NCBI RefSeq assembly: GCF_036387535.1
Contig: NZ_DASVTO010000089.1
Span: 1-20,504, forward strand
Source of the DNA: Sphingomonas_R sp036387535
Lineage (GTDB): Bacteria > Pseudomonadota > Alphaproteobacteria > Sphingomonadales > Sphingomonadaceae
DNA: 20,504 nucleotides
Reading direction: 5' to 3'
The first letter of the stretch is position 1. Every line of letters begins with the position of its first letter. The notes under the pieces are model-generated. The model ran no database searches. It was not told the DNA's origin and saw only the letters and a program-made list of their open reading frames with translations. Position numbers and translations under genes: made by a program. This document shows positions 8,647 through 15,397 of this stretch, one piece after another.

Positions 8647-10125
8647 ATGGCCGATATCGACACGTCCCGGGATCAACCGACCGGTGCAGGACGGCCAGCG
8701 GGCCGGCCCAACCTGACCAGCGGGGCGATCGCGCCGGCGCTGTTGATGTTCGCCCTGCCGACGCTGGGATCGAACATCCTGCACTCGCTGAACGGTTCGA
8801 TCAACGCGATCTGGGTCGGGCGCTATCTGGGTGAGGGCGCATTGGCGGCGACGTCCAACGCGAACCTCATCATGTTCCTGATGTATGCCGCGGTGTTCGG
8901 GTTCGGCATGGCAGCGACCATCCTGGTCGGGCAATCGATCGGACGCGGGCAGGTGGACGGTGCACGGCGCGCATTGGGTACGGCGATCGGCCTGCTGGTG
9001 GGCGGGGCGTTCGTGATCGCGGCGATCGGCTGGATCTTCGCACCGCAATTGCTGCGGCTGCTGGCGACACCGCCGGCGGTGCAGGACCTGGCGCTGGTCT
9101 ACCTGCGCGTCATCTTTCTGGCGATGCCGGCGGCGTTCCTGACGGTGCTGCTGATGATGGGGTTGCGCGGCACCGGCGATTCGCTGACGCCGCTGTGGTT
9201 CATGGCGCTGTCGACCGTGCTGGACAGCGGGTTGAACCCGATCCTGATCGCGGGCGCGGGGCCGATTCCCGCGATGGGGATCGCCGGATCCGCGACGGCG
9301 ACGCTGATCGCGAACCTGGTGGGGATGGGCGCGCTACTGGTGACCATCTATGTTCGCGACCTGCCGATCCGGTTGCGCGGTGCGGAGTGGCGCTACCTGA
9401 TCCCCGATCCCACGCTGCTGCGCACGATCCTGGCCAAGGGCGCGCCGCTGGGCTTGCAGATGATCGTGGTATCGGTGTCCGGGCTGGTTTCGATCGGGCT
9501 GGTCAACCGGTTGGGGCTGGTGACGACCGCCGCCTACGGTGTGGCGTTGCAGCTATGGACCTATATCCAGATGCCCGCGCTGGCGGTGGGCGCGGCGGTG
9601 AGCGCGATGGCGGCGCAGAATATCGGTGCGGGACGCTGGGACCGGATCGGATCGATCACGCGCGCGGGCATCCTGATCAACCTGTGCCTGACAGGCGGGA
9701 TGGTGGTGGTGACGACGCTGGTCGATCGCGCGGTGCTGGGACTGTTCCTGGCGAACGGCAGCCCCGCGATCGCGGTCGCGGCGCATATCCACCTGATCGT
9801 CGGATGGAGTTTCGTGATGTTCGGGATCACCATGGTGCTGTTTTCCACCGTGCGGGCCAATGGATCGGTGATCGCGCCGCTGCTGATCCTGGCGGTGACG
9901 CTGATCCCGGTCCGGTTGGGCTTCGCCTATGGCATGATGCCGCGCTGGGGCGCCGATGCCATCTGGTGGAGCTTTCCGATCGGATCGGCGGTGTCGCTGG
10001 TCCTGGCGATCGGGCATTATCTGCGGGGATCGTGGCGGCGTGGCGCCATGCTGGTGCCGGCGGAGGCCAGCGAAAGCGCGCTGGCGAGCGGAGAAGTGGC
10101 CGGCCGCGACTGCCCGACACGCTAG
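8647..10125 (+). CDS. MATE-family multidrug/toxin efflux transporter
   Basis: A 492-residue polytopic inner-membrane protein with about 12 predicted transmembrane segments in two similar halves. The first half starts FALPTLGSNILHSLNGSINAIWVGRYLGEGALAATSNANLIMFLM, the usual MATE opening, and contains GMAATILVGQSIGRGQVDGARRALG and FLTVLLMMGLRGTGDSLTPLWF. The second half repeats the pattern (APLGLQMIVVSVSGLVSIGLVNRLG, AVSAMAAQNIGAGRWDRIGSITRAG). MATE proteins export cationic drugs or metabolites using Na+ or H+. Substrate and coupling ion cannot be read here. AGGAC (8636-8640) lies 6 nt upstream of ATG 8647. It starts 51 nt after valS and may be read through from it. The stop codon shares bases with the stop of the convergent lipid kinase gene. 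Confidence 0.93.
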   Translation: MADIDTSRDQPTGAGRPAGRPNLTSGAIAPALLMFALPTLGSNILHSLNGSINAIWVGRYLGEGALAATSNANLIMFLMYAAVFGFGMAATILVGQSIGRGQVDGARRALGTAIGLLVGGAFVIAAIGWIFAPQLLRLLATPPAVQDLALVYLRVIFLAMPAAFLTVLLMMGLRGTGDSLTPLWFMALSTVLDSGLNPILIAGAGPIPAMGIAGSATATLIANLVGMGALLVTIYVRDLPIRLRGAEWRYLIPDPTLLRTILAKGAPLGLQMIVVSVSGLVSIGLVNRLGLVTTAAYGVALQLWTYIQMPALAVGAAVSAMAAQNIGAGRWDRIGSITRAGILINLCLTGGMVVVTTLVDRAVLGLFLANGSPAIAVAAHIHLIVGWSFVMFGITMVLFSTVRANGSVIAPLLILAVTLIPVRLGFAYGMMPRWGADAIWWSFPIGSAVSLVLAIGHYLRGSWRRGAMLVPAEASESALASGEVAGRDCPTR

Positions 10126-11015
10126 GCCGGTACTGCGACCTCGATCACGGCGCGTGCGATCCGCGCGGTGAAGGGCGTCTTCGCCAGCAATTCGCCGTCG
10201 ATCGACACCGGCATCGGGCGATCGGTCGCGATCCGAATCTCCCGCCCGTGAAATTCGCGCAACGTTCCCCGTCGCGCATCCAGTCGCAGGATACTGGCCA
10301 GCCAGCTCCACGCCAGCCAGGCGCGGGCCCGTCCGGTAACGACCTGAACCACGATCTCACCCGAGTCGACCGAGGCGCTGTCGACCAGTTCGGACCCGCC
10401 ATGATAGGTGCCGTTGGCGATCCGGACCTCCAGCGCGTCGAGGGTTTCCGCGGTGGCGCCTTCGCCGATCGTCAGGCGAAACGGTTTGAACCGCGTCATC
10501 TGGTATAGTGCCCAGGCCAGATAGCCGGGACGACCGAGCACCCGTTTCAACCCGTGCGGCACGGTTTCGGCGATGAGCGGCGCGATACCGAGCGTGGCGC
10601 AGTTCGCATAATAATCATCGTCGATCATGCCGAGGTCGATCCGGCGGCGCTTGCCGGTGGCGATCACCTGGATCGCGCCGTCGAGATCGAGCGGGATGCC
10701 GAGCGTCCGCGCGAAGCTGTTGGCGGTGCCGAGCGGGAGCAGCGCGAACACCGTGTCATGCCCGACCAGATGATCGACCGACGAGGACAGCGACCCGTCG
10801 CCACCCCCGACGATGACCATCGGCGCGCCTTCCGCCACCGCTTCGCAGACATGGACCTTCAGCTTCGCAGGATCGCGAACCGCGTGCGACCGGATCAGAT
10901 CGACGCCCGCCGCCTTGAGGCCCCGGCTGGCGCGGCGAAACAGTTTGCGGCCCTTGCGCGACCGTGCGTTGACGATCAGGACGGCTTGGCGGGGCAAAGA
11001 CGGATCGTTCATCAT
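10122..11015 (-). CDS. Diacylglycerol kinase catalytic-domain lipid kinase (YegS/BmrU/DgkB-like)
   Basis: A 297-residue protein of the DAGK_cat family. It opens with AVLIVNARSRKGRKLF, the phosphate-binding strand-loop. The nucleotide-binding signature GGGDGS (residues 70-75) and LLPLGTANSFARTLGIP (about 94-108) follow. The C-terminal half is a beta-sandwich domain (RIANGTYHGGSELVDSASVDSGEIVVQVV) that ends with the family's PVSIDGELLAKTPF. Members phosphorylate diacylglycerol, sphingoid bases or other lipids at the membrane; the substrate is unknown. The usual GGDGT is GGDGS here, a conservative change. Two adjacent ATG codons (11013-11015 and 11010-11012) are possible starts; neither has a clear Shine-Dalgarno sequence, and a perfect inverted repeat abuts the start. 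Only 39 bp separate it from the divergent fdhD. Confidence 0.88.
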   Translation of the reverse strand: MMNDPSLPRQAVLIVNARSRKGRKLFRRASRGLKAAGVDLIRSHAVRDPAKLKVHVCEAVAEGAPMVIVGGGDGSLSSSVDHLVGHDTVFALLPLGTANSFARTLGIPLDLDGAIQVIATGKRRRIDLGMIDDDYYANCATLGIAPLIAETVPHGLKRVLGRPGYLAWALYQMTRFKPFRLTIGEGATAETLDALEVRIANGTYHGGSELVDSASVDSGEIVVQVVTGRARAWLAWSWLASILRLDARRGTLREFHGREIRIATDRPMPVSIDGELLAKTPFTARIARAVIEVAVPA

Positions 11016-11030
11016 GGCGCGTAACGCGCC
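11016..11030. repeat. Inverted repeat in the divergent dgk-like/fdhD gap
   Basis: GGCGCG-TAA-CGCGCC is a perfect 6-bp inverted repeat with a 3-bp centre, immediately upstream of the lipid kinase start codon. The gap is only 39 bp, so both promoters must overlap this stretch or lie inside the opposite gene. It may be an operator or chance. Confidence 0.3.
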
Positions 11031-11054
11031 GCAATCGTTTCGGAGCCATAGCAA

Positions 11055-11861
11055 TTGCAAAATCCGGATGATCCCGCGGTGATGCCGGCCCCGTTCCGCC
11101 GTTTGACGCCGGACGGGGATTCAGGCGACCTGGTCCGCACCTTGGCCGTGGAAGCGCCGGTCGCGATCGAGATCAATGGCCTGGGCTATGCCGTGATGAT
11201 GGCGACGCCGGCCGCGCTGGATGATTTCGCTTATGGTTTCTGCGCGGCGGAACGGTTGATCGACGCCGCGGCGGACATTGTGGCGGTGGAGACGCATGCG
11301 GCCGCGGTGGGCACGATCCTGCGCGTGACGCTGATCGCGGCGCGGATGGAGCGTGTGATCGAGCGCGTCCGGCACCGAGTATCGGAAAGCAGCTGCGGCC
11401 TGTGCGGGATCGAGAATCTGGAACAGGCGCTGAGGCCGTTGCCGGTGGTGAAGACACGCGAGGCGGTGGCGGATGCTGCGATCTTTCGCGCGCTGGCCGC
11501 GTTACGGGACTGGCAGCCGCTGAATGCGGCGACGGGCGCGGTTCATGCCGCAGCGGCGTGTACGGCGGACGGCGTGATCCGCGCGGTGCGCGAGGATGTC
11601 GGCCGGCACAATGCGTTCGACAAGCTGGTCGGCGCCATGCTGCGCGCGGGTCTGCGCTGGAATGGCGGGTTCGCACTGCTGTCGGCGCGCTGTTCCTATG
11701 AGCTGGTCGAAAAGGCCGCGCTGGCGGGGTGCCCGCTGCTCGTCACCATCTCCGCACCCACCAGCCTGGCCGTATCCCGCGCCGCCGCCGCCGGGGTGCG
11801 GCTGGTCGCGCTGGCGCGGGCGGATGCGGCGTTGGAAGCGGTCGTTCGGGAGCGTGGATAA
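11055..11861 (+). CDS. fdhD: Formate dehydrogenase accessory sulfurtransferase FdhD
   Basis: A 268-residue FdhD. The protein opens with a conserved LAVEAPVAIEINGLGYAVMMATPAALDDFAYGF block, where homologues have E-P-L-I-NG...VMRTPG--EDLA-GFL. The sulfur-carrying cysteines are in SSCGLCG (Cys114 and Cys117). The central/C-terminal signature VHAAAACTADGVIRAVREDVGRHNAFDKLVGAML is diagnostic, as is SARCSYELVEKAALAGCPLLVTISAPTSLAVS. FdhD passes sulfur from IscS to the molybdenum cofactor of formate dehydrogenases. TTG 11055 is preferred because GGAG (11042-11045) lies 9 nt upstream; ATG 11082 is the alternative and would cut nine residues. No formate dehydrogenase or Mo-cofactor gene is present in the window, so its client is elsewhere or it serves another molybdoenzyme. 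Confidence 0.93.
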   Translation: MQNPDDPAVMPAPFRRLTPDGDSGDLVRTLAVEAPVAIEINGLGYAVMMATPAALDDFAYGFCAAERLIDAAADIVAVETHAAAVGTILRVTLIAARMERVIERVRHRVSESSCGLCGIENLEQALRPLPVVKTREAVADAAIFRALAALRDWQPLNAATGAVHAAAACTADGVIRAVREDVGRHNAFDKLVGAMLRAGLRWNGGFALLSARCSYELVEKAALAGCPLLVTISAPTSLAVSRAAAAGVRLVALARADAALEAVVRERG

Positions 11862-11880
11862 GGCGGCTGTTGCGGCCGCC
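11862..11880. terminator. Bidirectional terminator-like hairpin between fdhD and the flavin reductase gene
   Basis: A perfect 6-bp stem (GGCGGC / GCCGCC) with a 7-nt loop starts on the base after the fdhD stop. A TTTT tract lies about 12 nt further on (near 11893). The 40-bp convergent gap contains nothing else. Confidence 0.5.
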
Positions 11881-11901
11881 CACGCCATTCGCTTTTCCCG
11901 A

Positions 11902-12528
11902 TCAGGCCGTCGGCCGGATCATTTCGAACATGGATCCGGCATCGATGCCGGCATAGTCGCCGCGGTAGCCGGCGCGCATGATCGGTTGGGCGGCGGCGGT
12001 GTCGAACAGGCCGTCGCGCAGGAAGGCGGGATCGATATGGACCCCGACCACCTGGCCGACGACGATCCAGTGATTGGCGGAGGCGCCGTCCAGATCCTGC
12101 AGTTCGACGATCTGGAGCACCCGGCACTCCAGCGCCGCCGGGCTTTCGGCGACGCGGGGCGGGGCGATGAGCCGGCTTGGGGCGGGCGTGAGGCCGGCGA
12201 GGGCGAATTCGTCGACATCCGCGGGAGCCGGCGCGGAGGTGGTGTTCATGCGTTCCGCCAGCGGGCGCGTGGCGAGGTTCCAGACGAAGGCACCCGTCGC
12301 CTGCGCGTTGCGGAGCGTATCCTTGCGCCCGGCGCTGGAGAACAGGATCATCGGCGGCTTGTCGCAGACCGCGTTGAAATAGCTGTAGGGTGCGAGGTTG
12401 ACGACGCCGTCGGCGCCGATGGTCGAGATCCAGCCGATCGGACGCGGCGCCACGATTGCCTTGAACGGATCGTGTGGCAAGCGGTGGCCCGCCGACGGCT
12501 CGTAGAAATGGGTGTCGACCGGAACCAT
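11902..12528 (-). CDS. Flavin reductase family protein (FMN-binding split barrel)
   Basis: A 208-residue protein of the flavin reductase-like/DIM6-NTAB family. The recognisable core is FKAIVAPRPIGWISTIGADGVVNLAPYSYFNAVCDKPPMILFSS (about residues 22-65), followed by KDTLRNAQATGAFVWNLATRPLAERMN, where FMN contacts lie in homologues. Members reduce free flavin with NAD(P)H or hold FMN as small oxidoreductases; no specific partner oxygenase is adjacent. ATG 12528 is chosen because a GGGGG tract lies about 10 nt upstream and the codon follows the HAD stop by 5 nt; ATG 12555 would overlap the HAD gene by 22 nt. It is the last gene of the minus-strand MFS-HAD operon. Its link to the other two genes is unexplained. 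Confidence 0.88.
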   Translation of the reverse strand: MVPVDTHFYEPSAGHRLPHDPFKAIVAPRPIGWISTIGADGVVNLAPYSYFNAVCDKPPMILFSSAGRKDTLRNAQATGAFVWNLATRPLAERMNTTSAPAPADVDEFALAGLTPAPSRLIAPPRVAESPAALECRVLQIVELQDLDGASANHWIVVGQVVGVHIDPAFLRDGLFDTAAAQPIMRAGYRGDYAGIDAGSMFEMIRPTA

Positions 12529-12533
12529 CGCGA

Positions 12534-13289
12534 TCACGCCCCCGCTTCGAGACAATAGAGGATGCCTTCGATCACGCGTTTGGTTTCGGTGACGTCACGG
12601 ATCGCGACCGAATCCACGCCGGCCGCGCGCACGGCATAGTCGTTGCCGCCCGGATAGATGGCATCGCCCATGAAGATGAAGCCGTTGGTGGAAATGCCGG
12701 TCATTTCCGACAGGCGGCGGATACCGTACGCCTTGTCGATGCCCTTGCGCGTGATGTCGAGCGAGGTGGAGCCACCGGTGCGGACGGTGAAGTCGGGCAG
12801 GACAGGTTCGAGAATCGCCTGCATCCGCTTGCGCTTCGCAAAGTCGGGATCCCAGGCATGTTTGGCGTCCAGCGGCGCCTGTTGCCCGAGCGCGGAGAAG
12901 GTGATCTGGCTTCCGCGGTCTTCGATCTTGTCGCCCCAGCTGGGATCGTCCTGCAACCCGGCTTCGACGATCGCGGCGTCGAGGGCCGAAATGATCGTGT
13001 CGCGTTCGTCAGCCGAGAAGATGTCCGCATAGATCTGCGTCCAGCCGGCGCCGTCATTGCGGTATAATTTCGTACCCGACGTCGGCATGGCGAGAAGCCG
13101 CGACAGATCGGCGTCGGCCGGCAGATTGCCGATCAGCTGCGATTCGAACTGTGGCCAATCGCCGCCCGAAATCACCGCGACCGTGGCCGCGCGGGTGAGG
13201 CGCGCGAGCAACGCGCCCATTTCGGCATCGATCGCCTGTTTGCTTTCGGCAAGGGTACCATCGAGATCGAACGCGACCAGCTGCTTCAT
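12534..13289 (-). CDS. HAD-IIB hydrolase resembling eukaryotic-type phosphomannomutase
   Basis: A 251-residue HAD-superfamily protein with a C2b-type cap. Motif I is FDLDGTL (Asp8 nucleophile, Asp10 acid/base). A Gly-rich motif II-like SGGD follows, and motif IV is GDAIYPGGND (Gly208 to Asp217). The order SGGDWPQFESQL, PTSGTKLYRN, EDRGSQITFSALG, RTGGSTSLDITRKGIDKAYGI, FMGDAIYPGGNDYAV matches, segment by segment, my memory of human PMM1/PMM2 (GGSDFEKVQEQL, ENGL..Y, EFRNGMLNVSPIGR, SIGGQISFDVFPDGWDK, FGDKTMPGGND). One substrate-binding Arg of PMM, in PIGR, is Gln here (SALGQ), so mannose-phosphate specificity is doubtful. The product is probably a sugar-phosphate phosphatase or mutase. The start overlaps the MFS stop by ATGA, implying translational coupling; AAAGG is about 10 nt upstream. 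Confidence 0.87.
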   Translation of the reverse strand: MKQLVAFDLDGTLAESKQAIDAEMGALLARLTRAATVAVISGGDWPQFESQLIGNLPADADLSRLLAMPTSGTKLYRNDGAGWTQIYADIFSADERDTIISALDAAIVEAGLQDDPSWGDKIEDRGSQITFSALGQQAPLDAKHAWDPDFAKRKRMQAILEPVLPDFTVRTGGSTSLDITRKGIDKAYGIRRLSEMTGISTNGFIFMGDAIYPGGNDYAVRAAGVDSVAIRDVTETKRVIEGILYCLEAGA

Positions 13290-14572
13290 GCGGATTTCGC
13301 CTTTGTAGAATGACCACGGGTTTCGGGCATGAACGCCAGATAGAGGGCAAGACCGATGCCGGCAATCAGCGCCAGCATCAGGAAGTTCGCGGTATAGCCG
13401 AAGCCGACGATGATGGTGCCGGCGATGGTGGCGCTGATCGCCGCACCCAGCCCCTGCGCGGTAGCGATGGCGCCCTGTGACATGTTGAACCGTCCGGTGC
13501 CCGCGGTCAGATCGGCGACGATCACGGGAAACAGCGCCCCGAAAATGCCCGCACCTACGCCGTCCAGCGCCTGAACCCCGACCAGCCAATAGGGATCGTC
13601 CGATACGGTGTAGAGCACGCCGCGCACCGCAAGCACGGCGAAGGCTGCCAGGAAGATCGGCTTGCGACCCCAGACATCGACCTTTCGCCCGACAAGCATC
13701 GCGACCGGAACCATGACCAGCTGCGCCGCGACGATGCAGGCCGCGGTGAGCGAGGTCGCAAGGTCCTTGCCCGCCGTTCGCGCCAGCAACTGCCCCACGG
13801 ACGTCAGCATCGCGGCGTTGGCGAGATGGAAGGTAAAGCAGATCACCGCGAACAGCAGGAGCGGGCGGTTTTCGAGCACGGTGGCCCAGACGCTGGCCTC
13901 CTGCGCCTGCGGGTCCGTGTCGCAATCGAGCCCGCGCGCGACGGCGTTGTCGATGCGGTCATTGGGGATGCGGCGGGCGGCAAAAATGCTGGCCATGGCA
14001 AGGCCGCCCATCAGCCAGAAAACGACAACCGGTCCGAACCTCCAGGCGAGCAGCCCGGCCAGGCCAGCCGACACGGCGTTGCCGGCATGGTTGAAGGCTT
14101 CGTTCCGGCCGACGCGCGGCGCGAACAGCCTCGGCCCGACCAGACCCAGCGTGATCGCGGACATGGCGGGCGCGAATACCGCGCCGGCAACCGCGGCCAC
14201 CGACTGGCTGATCGCGACCATCGTGAAACCGGAGGCGAGCGGCAGCGCCACGCAACTCGCGGTGACGAGCAGGGCGGCCGCAATCACGATCCGCGGCTTG
14301 TTGCGGCTGCGATCGATCAGCCCGCCCGCGGGTGTCTGCGCCAGCAGGCCGACAATCCCCGCGATGGTGATGACCAGCCCGGTGGTCGCCTCGTTCCAAC
14401 CCTGCGTGGGGCCGCGAACCGCGATCAGATAGATTGCGAGATAGGGGCCGAGCCCGTCCCGGACATCGGCCAGGAAGAAATTGAGCCAATCGAGCGGTCG
14501 TCCGGTCTTCGCGGACACCGGTGGTCCGGTTTCGACCTGCACGGCAGAAAGGCCAGGCACCGCCATCGTCAT
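13286..14572 (-). CDS. Major facilitator superfamily transporter
   Basis: A 428-residue MFS protein with about 12 transmembrane helices. The N-terminal segment RPLDWLNFFLADVRDGLGPYLAIYLIAVRG leads into helix 1-2. The loop 2-3 signature appears as GGLIDRSRNKPRIVI. A second-half equivalent is VGRKVDVWGRKPIFLAAFAVLAVRG. A cytoplasmic middle loop lies around RRIPNDRIDNAVARGLDCDTDPQAQEAS. Substrate is unknown. The start at ATG 14572 is chosen because AAGGAG sits 6 nt upstream (14579-14584 on this strand). The longer reading from 14590/14593 has no ribosome-binding site and would place AAGGAG inside the coding region. It is the first gene of an operon with the PMM-like HAD (ATGA overlap at 13286-13289), so it plausibly moves a sugar or sugar-phosphate related to that enzyme; this is inference. 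Confidence 0.87.
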   Translation of the reverse strand: MTMAVPGLSAVQVETGPPVSAKTGRPLDWLNFFLADVRDGLGPYLAIYLIAVRGPTQGWNEATTGLVITIAGIVGLLAQTPAGGLIDRSRNKPRIVIAAALLVTASCVALPLASGFTMVAISQSVAAVAGAVFAPAMSAITLGLVGPRLFAPRVGRNEAFNHAGNAVSAGLAGLLAWRFGPVVVFWLMGGLAMASIFAARRIPNDRIDNAVARGLDCDTDPQAQEASVWATVLENRPLLLFAVICFTFHLANAAMLTSVGQLLARTAGKDLATSLTAACIVAAQLVMVPVAMLVGRKVDVWGRKPIFLAAFAVLAVRGVLYTVSDDPYWLVGVQALDGVGAGIFGALFPVIVADLTAGTGRFNMSQGAIATAQGLGAAISATIAGTIIVGFGYTANFLMLALIAGIGLALYLAFMPETRGHSTKAKSA

Positions 14573-14578
14573 CCGCTG

Positions 14579-14584
14579 CTCCTT
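14579..14584 (-). promoter_or_regulatory. AAGGAG ribosome-binding site fixing the MFS start
   Basis: AAGGAG read on the minus strand, 6 nt before ATG 14572. It lies within the codons of the longer possible reading frame (14593) and argues for the shorter protein. Confidence 0.65.
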
Positions 14585-14620
14585 CTTCATCAATGGCGAA
14601 CAACAGGGTGGCAGGAAAGT

Positions 14621-14655
14621 TCATCCTGTTCCCCACATGGTCGGGAACAGGATGA
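14621..14655. terminator. 13-bp perfect inverted repeat between the OB-fold gene and the MFS operon
   Basis: TCATCCTGTTCCC (14621-14633) is matched by its exact reverse complement at 14643-14655 with a 9-nt loop. In the minus-strand direction it begins 9 nt after the OB-fold stop codon and is followed by ACTTTCC. It is therefore placed as a terminator for that gene. It also lies about 49 nt before the MFS start and could serve as an operator. It is the strongest hairpin in the window. Confidence 0.6.
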
Positions 14656-14663
14656 CCTGGTCG

Positions 14664-15242
14664 TCAGCGCCGTGTTGCTGCCGCAGGCGCGGGCGGCGTT
14701 ACCGGCGACGACGACGCCGCGGCGGCCGGGGATGACGACGAGGGCGGGGGCGGCGGCGGCGGAGCGGGGCGGTCGTCACCCGGACCGCGCGGGTCGTCGC
14801 GACCGTCCGGCCCACCGGGCCCATGCGGACCGGGCCGACCATGATGATCGCCGAGCGGCCCGACCTGTTCGACATGACCGGAGGCATCGACCAGGAAGGC
14901 GGCGCGGACCATGCCCCGGCGGTAGCGACCCTGAACCGTGATCGGCTGTCCGGCGGCGAGACGTCCATCCGATTCGGGGCCGGCATCGATCAGCGCCCGC
15001 CCACTCTGGTCGGCCAGGATGAAGTGGCTGCCATAGACTTCGGCGACACGGCCGCGGACCGTGACGATGCCGTCGTCGTCCAGCGCACGGATCGGGGTGG
15101 GCGTGGCCGGCGCCATGGTCACGGTCGGGCGGGTCAGCGCGATCGCGCCGGCGCCAGCGGCACCGCCCGCGACCAAGAGGGCAGCGGCAGCGGCAATGGC
15201 GGTCCCGCGATGCCCGATGCGGGTGGAGAAACGATTGGCCAT
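14664..15242 (-). CDS. Membrane-anchored or exported OB-fold protein (YgiW/VisP-like context)
   Basis: A 192-residue protein. An N-terminal hydrophobic segment (about 13-36, TAIAAAAALLVAGGAAGAGAIAL) is a signal peptide or anchor. Residues about 48-125 form a small beta-barrel-like region: GIVTVRGRVAEVYGSHFILADQSGRALIDAG, then LAAGQPITVQGRYRRGMVRAAFLVDASGHVEQVG. The spacing resembles the bacterial OB-fold (BOF) proteins YgiW/YdeI. The tail is low complexity. It has a His/Gly/Pro/Asp stretch (GDHHGRPGPHGPGGP then DGRDDPRGPGDD), a run of seven prolines, and Ser/Ala/Pro repeats to the end. An AGGA ribosome-binding site lies about 8 nt upstream of ATG 15242. It is divergent from the response regulator, as E. 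coli ygiW is from qseBC. Its role is inferred to be envelope stress; sequence identity to YgiW looks low. Confidence 0.7.
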   Translation of the reverse strand: MANRFSTRIGHRGTAIAAAAALLVAGGAAGAGAIALTRPTVTMAPATPTPIRALDDDGIVTVRGRVAEVYGSHFILADQSGRALIDAGPESDGRLAAGQPITVQGRYRRGMVRAAFLVDASGHVEQVGPLGDHHGRPGPHGPGGPDGRDDPRGPGDDRPAPPPPPPPSSSSPAAAASSSPVTPPAPAAATRR

Positions 15243-15304
15243 GGATCACATCCTGTTGCTTGTGGTGGTGTGCGCCCTTCCTACCGAGTCGGGCTCCACC
15301 CACG

Positions 15305-15333
15305 CTGAACCATGTCGTTCAGTTTCGGTTTAC
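15305..15333. promoter_or_regulatory. Candidate response-regulator operator (inverted plus direct repeat)
   Basis: CTGAAC (15305-15310), six bases, GTTCAG (15317-15322), five bases, GTTTAC (15328-15333). The last two half-sites are direct repeats 11 bp apart, the geometry of OmpR/PhoP-family boxes (GTTTA-N5-GTTTA). The first two form a perfect inverted repeat. The site lies in the 155-bp divergent gap, 65-93 bp from the response-regulator start and 63-91 bp from the OB-fold gene start. Autoregulation by the adjacent regulator is inferred. Confidence 0.45.
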
Positions 15334-15397
15334 GCAGGCGACCTACGTCACCGGTCGCGCCGTCTGCGTCGGGACGGGCGATGGGGAAGGATGGACG

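Noticed and set aside
7183..9048. 621-codon open frame on the minus strand across valS and the MATE gene
   Set aside because: It is antisense to two strongly conserved genes, its Arg/His/Gln-rich translation matches no family I recognise, and such frames are common shadows in GC-rich DNA.
9195..10508. 437-codon plus-strand frame spanning the MATE and lipid kinase genes
   Set aside because: It crosses two convergent real genes in the wrong frame and strand and has no recognisable domain.
13290..13925. Extension of the HAD gene to an N-terminal 212-residue region
   Set aside because: The extension is out of frame with, and fully inside, the MFS gene. The HAD fold starts exactly at the ATG that overlaps the MFS stop, with a ribosome-binding site upstream.
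14621..14655. Terminal inverted repeats of an insertion sequence
   Set aside because: The arms are 9 bp apart with no transposase between or beside them, and no target-site duplication is visible.
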